64,000 nucleotides of DNA from the NCBI GenBank assembly GCA_020639295.1, contig JACKGY010000006.1, positions 186,001 through 250,000 of the forward strand, written 5' to 3'. Both the position numbers and the translations under genes were made by a program. This document shows, piece by piece, positions 1 through 7,946 of the stretch. The notes under the pieces are model-generated. The model searched no databases. It had not been told where the DNA came from and saw only the letters and a list, made by a program, of their open reading frames with translations. Each line of letters opens with the position of its first letter. The first letter of the stretch is position 1. Source of the stretch: Planctomycetota bacterium (GTDB taxonomy: Bacteria; Planctomycetota; GCA-002687715; DRQF01).

Positions 1-628
1 TGCGGATCAACGTGATGTGGATGAAGAGCAGGACGATCATCACGATCGGCAGGATGGCCGCGTGCATGATGAAGAAGCGCGGCAGGGTGCGATCGTTGTA
101 GCTCTCGCCCGCCAGCATCATGTTCTTCACCAGCGGGCCGACCACCGGGACGCTCTCGGCGATGTTGGCGCCGACGCTCGCCCCCCAGAAGCTGAGCTGC
201 TCGTAGACCAGGCTGTAGCCGGTGAAACCGATGGTCAGGGTGCAGATCAGGAGCAGCATGCCGACCATCCAGTTGAGCTCGCGCGGCTTCCGGTAGGCGC
301 CGGTGAAGTAGACCCGCATCTGGTGCAGGATCACCGCGGCGACCATGAAGGTGGCGGCCCACTTGTGCATCGAGCGGAGGTACCAGCCGAAGGCCGCCTC
401 GTCGGTGATGTAGGCGACCGACTCGTAGGCGGTCCTGGGCGAGGGCTGGTAGTAGAAGGCCAGCATGATGCCGGTGAAGATCTGGATGACGAAGAGATAG
501 GCCGGGGTCCCGCCGAGGCAGAACCACCAGCGCTTGAGGTGGTTGGGGACCGGCTCGTTGGTGAGTTCCCGAAGACGCCCGGCGTCGAGGGGAATCCGGT
601 CCTGGATCCAGCGGCTGACGACTCCCAT
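1..628 (-). CDS. Cytochrome b6-type subunit of a Rieske/cytochrome b complex (C-terminus cut by window edge)
   Basis: Membrane quinol-oxidising subunit of a bc/b6f-like respiratory complex. The 209 visible residues start at the ATG at 628, two bases after the Rieske stop, so the two genes form one operon. Haem-ligand histidines are at about 88 (SMHKW), 102 (ILHQM), 189 (IMHAA) and 204 (FIHIT). The second pair is 15 residues apart, as in cytochrome b6, not 14 as in classical cytochrome b. Cys37 in the motif WWFCLGG sits where b6 carries the thioether-bound extra haem. At least four hydrophobic segments are visible. The open frame runs off the left edge, so whether the subunit-IV part is fused or separate cannot be seen. 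Confidence 0.93.
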   Translation of the reverse strand, partial: MGVVSRWIQDRIPLDAGRLRELTNEPVPNHLKRWWFCLGGTPAYLFVIQIFTGIMLAFYYQPSPRTAYESVAYITDEAAFGWYLRSMHKWAATFMVAAVILHQMRVYFTGAYRKPRELNWMVGMLLLICTLTIGFTGYSLVYEQLSFWGASVGANIAESVPVVGPLVKNMMLAGESYNDRTLPRFFIMHAAILPIVMIVLLFIHITLIR

Positions 629-630
629 GT

Positions 631-1227
631 TCAGACCTCCCTCGTCGGGAAGCGCTGGAACAGGCAGGGGTCCTGCCCCGGCCCGGTGGGCACTTCATCC
701 GCCAGCTCGACCTGGGCCAGCTCGGCCGTCGGCACCTCGATGTAGAGGACGCCCTTCTCGATCTTCAGCGGGAAGGTCGACAGCCGCTGCCCGGCCTCGG
801 CCGGCGGGCCGGCGATCGCCTTGCCCTCGTGATCGAAGGCCCCATTATGGCAGGGGCAGAAGTAGCGTTCGTTGACCGCCTCCCAGTGCACCTGACAACC
901 CAGGTGGGGGCAGGTGGACGAGAGTGCGGAAAAATCCGCGAGACTCTCCCCAACTCCACGGCGGGTGATGTTGATTCTCGCCCCACTCGGGGCGCGGTAG
1001 GCGATCGAGCTGCCGACCTCGAACTCGCGCAGGACGGCCACGAAGAACCAGGACTTCGGGTCCGCCTTGGCGGGATAGAGGTAACGCGCTGCGACCGCGC
1101 CGAAGGCTCCGTAGCCGCCGATCAGGCCGATCGACATCGCGAGGCCGGAGACCTTGCCGAGGAATCCGCGTCGCTCCTCGGGGCCCGCGTCGGGAGCGCG
1201 ACCCGCCTCGTCGTTGCGTCCAGTCAT
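631..1227 (-). CDS. Rieske iron-sulfur protein of the cytochrome b complex
   Basis: 198-residue 2Fe-2S subunit that takes electrons from quinol at the cytochrome b complex. The cluster motifs CPHLGC and CPCHNGAF are both intact. The N-terminus has a Tat-like RRGFLGK followed by one hydrophobic segment that anchors it in the membrane. The start at 1227 is chosen because GGAG lies seven bases upstream; the frame stays open to 1281, but that extension has no ribosome site and would cover an operator-like repeat. The gene is transcribed towards the cytochrome b6-type gene, which begins two bases after its stop. An NsrR-like inverted repeat lies 27 bp upstream. Confidence 0.93.
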   Translation of the reverse strand: MTGRNDEAGRAPDAGPEERRGFLGKVSGLAMSIGLIGGYGAFGAVAARYLYPAKADPKSWFFVAVLREFEVGSSIAYRAPSGARINITRRGVGESLADFSALSSTCPHLGCQVHWEAVNERYFCPCHNGAFDHEGKAIAGPPAEAGQRLSTFPLKIEKGVLYIEVPTAELAQVELADEVPTGPGQDPCLFQRFPTREV

Positions 1228-1253
1228 CTGCAATCTCCTGGGGATGTCCCTCA

Positions 1254-1278
1254 AAAGTTGCATTGCCATTGCAAGTTT
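1254..1278. promoter_or_regulatory. NsrR-like operator upstream of the Rieske gene
   Basis: Near-perfect inverted repeat AAAGTTGCA-N7-TGCAAGTTT (one mismatch between the nine-base arms). It keeps the TGCA-N7-TGCA core of known NsrR sites and starts 27 bp upstream of the Rieske start codon. The same pattern recurs at 1342-1366 and 4794-4818. Confidence 0.55.
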
Positions 1279-1341
1279 CATGCCGAGACCACGACTGCGA
1301 CAGGAGGCGTCGATCTCGGGTATGCTGGCGGCCTTGGCTCA

Positions 1342-1366
1342 AAACTTGCAGTCGCCGGACAAGTTT
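1342..1366. promoter_or_regulatory. NsrR-like operator upstream of the porin gene
   Basis: AAACTTGCA-N7-GACAAGTTT aligns with the site at 1254-1278 at the same spacing. It also lies inside a perfect dyad (1340-1368) with arms CAAAACTTG and CAAGTTTTG around 11 bases. It ends 22 bases before the porin ATG, where it could block a promoter. Confidence 0.5.
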
Positions 1367-1388
1367 TGTGAGGTTATGGAGGATCACG

Positions 1389-2849
1389 ATGACGATCACG
1401 AAGCGCTTCGCGCTTTTAGGCCTCGCCCTGGTGGCCGCCCTGGTCGGTTCGGCCCGGGCCCAGGACGAGAGCAGCGCGAGTCTGCGGGAGCGGCTGTCGA
1501 AGCTGGAAGCTCGCGCCGTCTCCCAGGACGAGAAGATCCGGACCCTCGAGGCGCGGCTCGCCGATTACGAGTCCGGAGCGGCGATCTCCTCCGAGATCGA
1601 GACCCTGATCAACGGCCTGGTCGACGACGCCCCGAACGCGATGGCGCCCAAGTCGAAGGCCGTGGACTTCGGCGGCCAGATCCGCATCCGCGGAGAATTC
1701 AGGTCGGTGAAGAACTACGGCGCCGGAGTCGATGACGACGTCGACTTCGTCCTGCAGCGGACCCGCCTGCACGCCGATTTCCGCATCGTCGACAACGTTC
1801 GAGCCTTCGTTCAATTGCAGGACTCGCGCAACTGGGGCGAGGAAGGTTCCCCGAATGGCGACCTCGAGGGTGTGGACATTCACCAGGCCTACCTGGACTA
1901 CGAGAAGGTCTTCGGCCACGACTGGACCTTCCGCGTCGGCCGCCAGGAGCTCCAGTACGGCGATCAGCGTCTGGTCAGCCCGCTCGACTGGCATCCGGTC
2001 GGCCGGAGCTTCGACGGCGTGCGCACCTGGTGGAAGGGCGAGACCTTCCAGCTCGACGTCTTCGCGATGAACGTGGTCGAGGCCAGCCTGGCCACCGGCG
2101 GCGAGGCCGGTGACGACCACTACTTCGCCGGCGCCTACTTCCACTACACCGGCATCGAGGCCCACGAGCTCGACGTCTACCTCTTCTACCGCGGCTTCGA
2201 CACCGGCACCTTCGTCGGCGAGAACGGCCTGATGGGCGACCTCGACGACGTCACCATCGGCATCCGCTTCAAGGGCAAGACCGACGGCTTCGACTACTCG
2301 GCCGAGATCGTCTACCAGACCGGCGACCGCGCCGACGACGACGTCAACGCCTACGCCTGGGCCGCCGTGCTCGGCTACACCTTCGACAGCGAGTGGAAGT
2401 TCCGCATCGGCGCCGAGTGGACCTTCGCCAGCGGCGACGAGGACCCCACCGACGGCGACTACGAGACCTTCGATCCGCTGTTCCCCTTCGGCCACTCCTA
2501 CCAGGGCTACCTGGATCTCTTCGCCTGGCGGAACGGCCACGACATCGTCCTGAAGGTCAGCGCCAAGCCGACCGAGGAGCTCTGGCTCGAGGTGGCCTTC
2601 CACGGCTTCATCCTCGACGAGGACAGTGACGCCTGGTACGGCGCCGCCGGCACGGCCATCCGCCGCGTCGGTGGTGGCGTCGGCAACGAGATCGGCTACG
2701 AGCTCGACATCCACGCCAAGTACCAGCTCGACGCCGCGACCGCCCTCTGGTTCGGCTACAGCCACTTCTTCGCCGGCGACTACGTCGAGGACACCGGCGA
2801 CAGCCCCGACACCGACTGGATCTTCTTCCAGATGACGGTCAACTTCTGA
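1389..2849 (+). CDS. Outer-membrane porin, alginate-export-like beta-barrel
   Basis: 486-residue exported protein: signal peptide ending near ARAQ, a short coiled coil (about residues 25-60, SLRERLSKLEARA), then a beta-barrel with alternating aromatic strands that closes with a C-terminal phenylalanine (MTVNF), the usual outer-membrane insertion signal. The segment around RIRGEFRSVKNYG and FRVGRQELQYGDQRLV resembles the alginate-export porin family; the true substrate is unknown. The start at 1389 has GGAGG six bases upstream. The gene diverges from the Rieske gene, and a strong hairpin follows at 2893. The family is clear from the fold pattern; a role in nitrogen-oxide physiology is inferred only from the operator. 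Confidence 0.8.
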   Translation: MTITKRFALLGLALVAALVGSARAQDESSASLRERLSKLEARAVSQDEKIRTLEARLADYESGAAISSEIETLINGLVDDAPNAMAPKSKAVDFGGQIRIRGEFRSVKNYGAGVDDDVDFVLQRTRLHADFRIVDNVRAFVQLQDSRNWGEEGSPNGDLEGVDIHQAYLDYEKVFGHDWTFRVGRQELQYGDQRLVSPLDWHPVGRSFDGVRTWWKGETFQLDVFAMNVVEASLATGGEAGDDHYFAGAYFHYTGIEAHELDVYLFYRGFDTGTFVGENGLMGDLDDVTIGIRFKGKTDGFDYSAEIVYQTGDRADDDVNAYAWAAVLGYTFDSEWKFRIGAEWTFASGDEDPTDGDYETFDPLFPFGHSYQGYLDLFAWRNGHDIVLKVSAKPTEELWLEVAFHGFILDEDSDAWYGAAGTAIRRVGGGVGNEIGYELDIHAKYQLDAATALWFGYSHFFAGDYVEDTGDSPDTDWIFFQMTVNF

Positions 2850-2892
2850 GTTACTCCTCTGGCCGCCGCCCGCGAGGCGGCCTCGCACCGAT

Positions 2893-2922
2893 GGAGCCTC
2901 CCGGGCCGGCCCGGGAGGCTCC
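2893..2922. terminator. Strong hairpin after the porin gene
   Basis: A perfect 15-bp inverted repeat (arm GGAGCCTCCCGGGCC) without a spacer, 44 bp after the porin stop. There is only a weak T-rich tail, so it is terminator-like and not a classic intrinsic terminator. It also separates the porin gene from the opposing tRNA gene. Confidence 0.6.
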
Positions 2923-3009
2923 CTTCATCTTGCGAGCAACCGGACCCGTCCTTCGAAACGAAGGAAGCCCCGTCCGGCATGTGCCTGACAGGGCTTCACT
3001 TACATCCAG

Positions 3010-3083
3010 CGACCCGGAAGGGGCTCGAACCCTCAACCCTCAGATCGACAGTCTGATGCGCTAACCAATTGCGCCACCGGGCC
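3010..3083 (-). tRNA. tRNA-Asp (GTC)
   Basis: 74-nt cloverleaf: acceptor stem GGCCCGG/CCGGGTC with discriminator G, D-arm with GCGC stems, anticodon loop CTGTCGA between TCAGA and TCTGA, and T-loop TTCGAGC. The anticodon GTC reads Asp. The 3' CCA is not encoded. Confidence 0.96.
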
Positions 3084-3293
3084 TTTGATGTGGGGCGATT
3101 GTATGAGCCTGGGGACACCGTTCAAGGGCAAAATCGACCCGCCGCGGCGGCCCGGAACCGGCCTCGAGTTCAGCCCGGATCTTCATGAGACGGAGGCACT
3201 TACGATCCGATATCTAGCACGTAGCAGTTTCGGTCGGATGATCGGAGCGGAAGTCGCAGCATGCTCAGTCGTGACCTCGGAGCCAGCGTCGCC

Positions 3294-4112
3294 ATGACCG
3301 AATCCGGTCCCTGGTGCGATGACGATCGGCGACGCGCGGTCGAGGATCTCCTCGACCGGCGGATGGGCCCGCTCTACCGCCAACGCCGACTCGACTGCGA
3401 GGAGCTGCTCGCGGCCCTGCTCGATCCGAGCCAGGACGACGAGACCCTGGCCGAGCGAATCGTCGCCGACGAGGATCTCTGCGCCTACATCCATGAACGC
3501 GAGAAGAGACCCTTCTTCGGCGCCGTCACCGGCAACCATGACCTGCGCGAACTCCTCCTGATCCTCGGCCGCGAGAAGCTCGGGCGCATGGTCCTCGCCC
3601 ACGCCCTGCGCCGGGCCTTCCGGCCGGAGCTGGTGGCCAGCCACCGCCTGACCCGAACACTCTGGCAGGAAGGGCGGCGCGCCGCCGAGTACGCGGTCCG
3701 ACTCGGCGTCGACGTCGCCGGTCGGCACGACGGCGGCGTGATCGACGTCCGCGCCCTCGACGCGGTCTACAGCCGCTCGGTGCTGGCTCCGCTCGGCGCG
3801 GTGATGGGCATCCGCCTGGCCGAGCTGGACGAGCCGGTGACCGACGAAGTGGAGCTGCGCGACCTCGGACCCGGAGCGCTCGCCGCGATCGTGGTGCTGA
3901 GCTTCGGCGGCTCGCCCTACCTCGCCGGCGACCTCGCCGCGATGGACCATCCGGAGGATCATCGCGATCGCAGCGTCGACCTCATGACCGTGGGCCTGGC
4001 GCTGGCGCGGGCGCGTTCGGGCCAGCCCGGTCCGCCGCCGAGCCCGGCCATGCTGGAACGCCTCGGCTTCGATCCGGCCGTCTGGCCGGAGATCCTCCCC
4101 GACGAGAGCTGA
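3294..4112 (+). CDS. HDOD-like domain protein, function unknown
   Basis: 272-residue soluble protein (283 if the ATG at 3261 is used; neither start has a convincing ribosome site, though GGAG lies 11 bases before 3294). The segment around LLILGREKLGRMVLAHALRRAF resembles the core helix of HDOD domains, which are signalling modules with degraded HD-phosphohydrolase motifs. No HD metal-binding pair is evident. The rest is helical and unrecognised. It stands alone between tRNA-Asp and the convergent nsrR gene. The HDOD call is tentative. Confidence 0.5.
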   Translation: MTESGPWCDDDRRRAVEDLLDRRMGPLYRQRRLDCEELLAALLDPSQDDETLAERIVADEDLCAYIHEREKRPFFGAVTGNHDLRELLLILGREKLGRMVLAHALRRAFRPELVASHRLTRTLWQEGRRAAEYAVRLGVDVAGRHDGGVIDVRALDAVYSRSVLAPLGAVMGIRLAELDEPVTDEVELRDLGPGALAAIVVLSFGGSPYLAGDLAAMDHPEDHRDRSVDLMTVGLALARARSGQPGPPPSPAMLERLGFDPAVWPEILPDES

Positions 4113-4291
4113 GGCCGATCGCCGCCACGGCGCGCGGCCGCCTGGAAGCGCGCGCGGCCGGGTCCTGCTTGCCCGAGGCGGCTACGCGCCGCGACGAGCA
4201 CCCCTGACTTCAGCTTTCCGATCCGGACGAGGCGAGGACGATCACAGGGGCGGGCCGATGGTTCGGCCGATCGACGGAGACGGCGCCGACG

Positions 4292-4732
4292 TCAGGACCC
4301 TTCCTCGCCGAGCAGCTTGGCGAGCGCGCGGCGCGGTTTGACGATGTCGGCGAGGGTCACGGCATCGAGCTCCCGGACGAAGCTCGCCAGCGCGGTACGC
4401 AGGAGTCCCTTCAGGCGACAGGTCGGCGAGATGACACAGATGTCCGCGTCGTCGTCGAAGCAACCGAGGAGGTCGAGCCCGGGCTCGGTGACCCGAACGA
4501 CCTCACCGACGATGATCTCCTCGGCCGGCCGGGCCAGCTCGAGGCCGCCACTCCGACCACGCCAGGACTTGACGAAGCCCTCCGCCACGAGGGTCTGGAC
4601 GGTCTTCACCAGATGATTCTGCGAGATGCCGTAGGCCGCGGCGATGCGCGGCAGAGGCACCCTTTCGCCCGGCGTGATCGCGAGATGGATCAGCAGGCGT
4701 AAGGCGAAGTCGGTGAATTGCGTCAGTTGCAT
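4292..4732 (-). CDS. nsrR: NsrR-type Rrf2-family nitric-oxide-sensing repressor
   Basis: 146-residue Rrf2 regulator: an N-terminal winged helix (MQLTQFTDFALRLLIHL, recognition region around GISQNHLVKTVQ) and then the cluster-binding cysteines C91, C99 and C105 in the context ICVISPTCRLK. That context and the general sequence match NsrR, whose iron-sulfur cluster is destroyed by NO, relieving repression. The gene diverges from a truncated haemoglobin gene, a classic NO-detoxification target, and a matching operator lies between them. It could be another cluster-binding Rrf2 protein (IscR, RsrR), but the cysteine context favours NsrR. Confidence 0.85.
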   Translation of the reverse strand: MQLTQFTDFALRLLIHLAITPGERVPLPRIAAAYGISQNHLVKTVQTLVAEGFVKSWRGRSGGLELARPAEEIIVGEVVRVTEPGLDLLGCFDDDADICVISPTCRLKGLLRTALASFVRELDAVTLADIVKPRRALAKLLGEEGS

Positions 4733-4793
4733 GGCGGTGGATGAAGATCTAAGGAGCGCTTGGACTTCAGTTCAACGGATCGCGTCCCCGATC

Positions 4794-4818
4794 TATTTCG
4801 CATCCCTGATGCAAGTTT
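4794..4818. promoter_or_regulatory. NsrR-like operator upstream of the globin gene
   Basis: TATTTCGCA-N7-TGCAAGTTT has the same half-site and seven-base spacing as the two sites near 1.3 kb. It contains a perfect inner dyad GCATC-CCT-GATGC (4800-4812). It lies 25 bases before the globin ATG, in the shared nsrR/globin promoter region. Confidence 0.6.
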
Positions 4819-4843
4819 GGCAAGCAAAGACCTGGAGAACGAC

Positions 4844-5227
4844 ATGACCACCCTCTACGAGAAGCTCGGCGGCGCGAAGGCCCTGGATGCCGTCGTGGAC
4901 GCGTTCTACGAGCGCGTCCTGGCCGACCAGCGGATCGCCCGGTTCTTCGCCGGCGTCGACATGAGAACGCAGGCGGCCAAGCAGAAGGCCTTCCTGGCCA
5001 TGGTCACCGGCGGCCCCGCCCGCTACACCGGCAAGAGCATGCGTGACGGGCACACACACCTGGTCGAGCAGGGCCTCGACGACAGCCACGTCGACGCGGT
5101 GATCGAGGACCTGGGCGCCACCCTGGCCCAGTTCGGCGTCTCGGAACAGGACATCGCCGCCTGCGCCGCGATCGCCGAGAGCGTCCGGGACGACGTCCTC
5201 AACCGGACGCCGGTCGCCCGGGGCTGA
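4844..5227 (+). CDS. Truncated haemoglobin, group I (trHbN-like)
   Basis: 127-residue haem protein likely to convert NO to nitrate or bind O2. The two-over-two globin pattern is clear: N-terminal LYEKLGG, B-helix Phe21-Tyr22 (the B10 tyrosine is typical of NO-dioxygenating trHbN), and proximal His70 in SMRDGHTHL. The start at 4844 has GGAG eight bases upstream and gives the standard length; the open frame to 4760 would add unrelated residues through the operator. It diverges from nsrR. A bidirectional hairpin separates it from the convergent gene at 5288. Confidence 0.92.
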   Translation: MTTLYEKLGGAKALDAVVDAFYERVLADQRIARFFAGVDMRTQAAKQKAFLAMVTGGPARYTGKSMRDGHTHLVEQGLDDSHVDAVIEDLGATLAQFGVSEQDIAACAAIAESVRDDVLNRTPVARG

Positions 5228-5249
5228 GCCGGCTCGGACCGAGGCGAAA

Positions 5250-5284
5250 GGGAGGGGCAGCCGAGGGCGACGGTTGCCCCTCCT
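5250..5284. terminator. Bidirectional hairpin between the globin gene and a secreted-protein gene
   Basis: Arms GGAGGGGCA (5251-5259) and TGCCCCTCC (5275-5283) form a 9-bp stem between two convergent genes. Confidence 0.55.
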
Positions 5285-5287
5285 GGC

Positions 5288-5863
5288 TCACTCGACCACC
5301 AGGGTCTTCTCCGCCACCAGCTCCAGCTCGAGCACCTTGTTCCAGGGCTTGCCCGGATCGTCGTGCCCGCCCTCGCGACAGGAGCAGAGCGCCCGCAAGG
5401 CGCTGCGCTTCGCGGCATAGACGAAGCGGAGCCGGTAGCTGCCCTTGCCCAGCTTCCAGCCGGTCATCATGCCGGGGTCGAAGACGTAGTCGGCCAGCCG
5501 GCAGCGGCGCTCGACGCTCTTGCCGACCGGGACCGGGTCGAAGCGGAGCCGTTCGAGCAGACAACCGGGTGGCCGTCGACCCCAGCGACCGATCGATCGC
5601 GAGGGCTTGACCAGCTCGCCCTTGTCGTCGCGGATCTCGAGCGCCACCCAGGGCGTGACCAGGATCTCCTCCTTGCCCTCGTTCACCAGGCGGATCACCA
5701 GCTCGAGCCCGTTCCTGGCCAGGCTGGCCTGGTCGACGCGGGCCGGCAGGTCGACCTCGAGCGCCAGCGGCGGCGCCGCGGGCCTGGATTCCGGTTTCGG
5801 CGGCTCTTCCTGGCCGGCCGGCGGCAGGAGGAGGAAGAGGACCAGCATCAGCATCGTTTCCAT
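5288..5863 (-). CDS. Secreted protein of unknown function
   Basis: 191-residue protein with an N-terminal signal sequence (METMLMLVLFLLLPPAG) followed by a Pro/Glu-rich stretch and a compact beta-rich domain (LELVIRLVNEGKEEILV) like the immunoglobulin-like folds of exported planctomycete and acidobacterial proteins. Two cysteines near the C-terminus (ALCSCREGG) could form a disulfide. The start at 5863 has AAGGAG upstream; the frame continues to 5932 without a ribosome site. It is convergent with the globin gene and shares the strand of pckA, which lies upstream, but a strong hairpin between them argues for separate transcription. No function is recognised. Confidence 0.75.
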   Translation of the reverse strand: METMLMLVLFLLLPPAGQEEPPKPESRPAAPPLALEVDLPARVDQASLARNGLELVIRLVNEGKEEILVTPWVALEIRDDKGELVKPSRSIGRWGRRPPGCLLERLRFDPVPVGKSVERRCRLADYVFDPGMMTGWKLGKGSYRLRFVYAAKRSALRALCSCREGGHDDPGKPWNKVLELELVAEKTLVVE

Positions 5864-5948
5864 TCTCGACTCCTTTGCGGAGCGGCGATGCGCCATCGAC
5901 CCGGCTCGCGGCGGGAGGTTCCCGCAAATCACGGGCTCCGGAAACGAC

Positions 5949-5977
5949 GGAGGACCGCGGGGTCGCCGCGGTCCTCC
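5949..5977. terminator. Hairpin downstream of pckA
   Basis: Perfect 12-bp stem (arm GGAGGACCGCGG, loop of five bases) 42 bp past the pckA stop. It has no T-tract. Confidence 0.6.
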
Positions 5978-6018
5978 TCGAGATCATGATCGATCCCGGC
6001 GCTTGCGCGCCGGTCCGC

Positions 6019-7674
6019 TCACATGCGCGGCTTGATGCCGAGCTTGTCGAAGCCCTTGTCGGTGAAGTTCTTCTGGAACATCCCGCGCAGCTTGCTGGCG
6101 GCGGCGTCGTAGGCGGCCTTGTCCGACCAGGTGTTGCGCGGATTGAGGATCTCCGCCGGGACACCCGGGCAGGACTTCGGCATCTTGAGGTTGAAGACCG
6201 GGTGCATCTCGGTCTCGACCGCGTCGAGGTCACCCCGCAGCGCGGCGTTCAGCAGCGCGCGGGTGTGCTTGATCGAGATGCGCTTGCCGACGCCGTAGCC
6301 ACCGCCACTCCAGCCGGTGTTGAGCAGGATGCAGCGGGCATGCGACTGGGTCATCTTCTTGCCCAGCAGCTCGGCGTAGACCGAGGGATGGCGGGCCATG
6401 AAGGGCGCGCCGAAGCAGGCCGAGAAGGCGGCCTGGGGCTCGGTGACGCCCACCTCGGTGCCGGCCAGCTTGGCGGTGAAGCCGGAGACGAAGTGGTACA
6501 TCACGTCCTCGGCCGACAGGATCGACACCGGCGGCAGCACGCCGAAGGCGTCCGCGGTGAGCAGGACGATGGTCTTGGGCGCCGGGCCACGCGAACCGTC
6601 CTGGACGATCGGGTTGCAGTGGAGGCCGTAGGCGAAGCGGGTGTTCTCGGTGATGCTGCGGTCGGTGAGGTCGAGGTCCTGCGGGTCGGTCTCCTCGAGC
6701 TTCTTGCCCGGGAGAGCCGGCACGTTCTCGATGATCGTGCAGGACATCGACAGCGCCTTGGCGATGACCGGCTCCGCCTCCTTGTCGAGGTCGATCAGCT
6801 TGGCGTAGCAGCCGTCCTCGAAGTTCGAGATGGCCTCGCTGGTCCAGCCGATCTCGTCGTCACCGATCAGCTTGCGCTCCGGGTCGGCCGAGAGCGTGGT
6901 CTTGCCGGTGCCGGAGAGGCCGAAGAGGATGGCCGAGTCGCCCTCGTGACCCACGTTCGCCGAGCAGTGCATCGGCAGGTAGCCCTGGTCCGGCAGCAGG
7001 TAGTTGAGGACCGTGAACAGCGTCTTCTTGTTCGAGCCGCAGTAGTCGTTGGGACCGCAGATCAGGGCGATCCGCCGCTTGAGGTCGACGATCAGCGCGT
7101 TGTCGCTGCGGGTGCCGTCGCGATCGACGTCGCAGTGGAAGCTGGGCACGTTGAGCAGGGTGAAGCGACGCGCGTCGGCGTTGGCGACACCGGTGAGGCC
7201 CTTCGGGAACATGGTGCGCACGAAGAGGGCGTGGGTCGCGTACTCGCCGACGAAGCGGAAGGGCAGCGCGTAGGCCGGATCGCTACCGGCGAAGACGTCC
7301 TGGACGTAGAGGGTGCCGTTCTTCTCGTTGACGTGGGCGACGACCCGCTCGAGCAGGGCCTCGTACTTCGCCGCGTCGAACTTCTGGAAGTCGGCCTTCC
7401 ACCAGACCTTGCTGCTGTAGTCCGGGTAGTCGGCGCAGAAGGTGTCCTTGGTGCGCCGGCCGGTCGAGCCGGGGTCGGTGTAGAACACCAGCGGGCCCTG
7501 GTCGCCCAGCTTGGTGGCGAAGGCCTTGCGATCCTCGAAGCCGCCATCCTTCTTGGTGCGGCCACGGTCGTTGGCGATCGCCTCGTGGAAGAGGGACTTG
7601 TCGTCCAGGTTGTACTTGTAGGTGACGTTCTTGAGGCCGAGGAGGGCCTCGAGTTGCGCGCTGTATTCGGCCAT
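6019..7674 (-). CDS. pckA: Phosphoenolpyruvate carboxykinase (ATP)
   Basis: 551-residue enzyme converting oxaloacetate and ATP to PEP, CO2 and ADP in gluconeogenesis. Full family length. The ATP-binding kinase-1a loop GLSGTGKTTLSADP, the metal-binding region FPKGLTGVANADARRF and NTGWSGGGYGVGKRIS are all present. The start at 7674 gives a normal N-terminus (MAEYSAQLEALLGL) with a weak AGAGAAG ribosome site. It stands alone, with a strong hairpin after its stop, so it is probably monocistronic. Confidence 0.97.
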   Translation of the reverse strand: MAEYSAQLEALLGLKNVTYKYNLDDKSLFHEAIANDRGRTKKDGGFEDRKAFATKLGDQGPLVFYTDPGSTGRRTKDTFCADYPDYSSKVWWKADFQKFDAAKYEALLERVVAHVNEKNGTLYVQDVFAGSDPAYALPFRFVGEYATHALFVRTMFPKGLTGVANADARRFTLLNVPSFHCDVDRDGTRSDNALIVDLKRRIALICGPNDYCGSNKKTLFTVLNYLLPDQGYLPMHCSANVGHEGDSAILFGLSGTGKTTLSADPERKLIGDDEIGWTSEAISNFEDGCYAKLIDLDKEAEPVIAKALSMSCTIIENVPALPGKKLEETDPQDLDLTDRSITENTRFAYGLHCNPIVQDGSRGPAPKTIVLLTADAFGVLPPVSILSAEDVMYHFVSGFTAKLAGTEVGVTEPQAAFSACFGAPFMARHPSVYAELLGKKMTQSHARCILLNTGWSGGGYGVGKRISIKHTRALLNAALRGDLDAVETEMHPVFNLKMPKSCPGVPAEILNPRNTWSDKAAYDAAASKLRGMFQKNFTDKGFDKLGIKPRM

Positions 7675-7946
7675 TTCGCTTCTCTGGGCTAGGGTCGTTG
7701 TCCGGTCGACGGCGCGAAGGGCGCCGAGGACAGCCAGGGATGGCTCACGTCATGGCGGCGGAATCTGGTCGCGGGCGGAAGCCTGCCGATTCTACCCACT
7801 CCCCACCTTCTTTCAACGAGCCGCCCCCCCTCCCGGACCCCACGACCCCCCGGCGGCGACCGGCGGGGGATGGTAGAATCCGGGTCTCGCTGCGGCCGGC
7901 CGGGGAGGGACGGCGACCGGCGAACCACGACGGGAAGGAGTCCGCC

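Noticed and set aside
1416..2888. Long minus-strand frame opposite the porin gene (490 codons)
   Set aside because: Valine/glycine/aspartate-rich low-complexity translation, no ribosome site, and the plus-strand frame is a clear porin; it is a GC-rich shadow.
3084..3293. Small plus-strand ORF starting at 3085
   Set aside because: It runs out of frame into the HDOD-like gene and has no recognisable protein features; probably just the upstream region.
5875..7692. 605-codon plus-strand frame opposite pckA
   Set aside because: The minus strand encodes a full-length PEP carboxykinase with all motifs; the plus frame has shadow composition.
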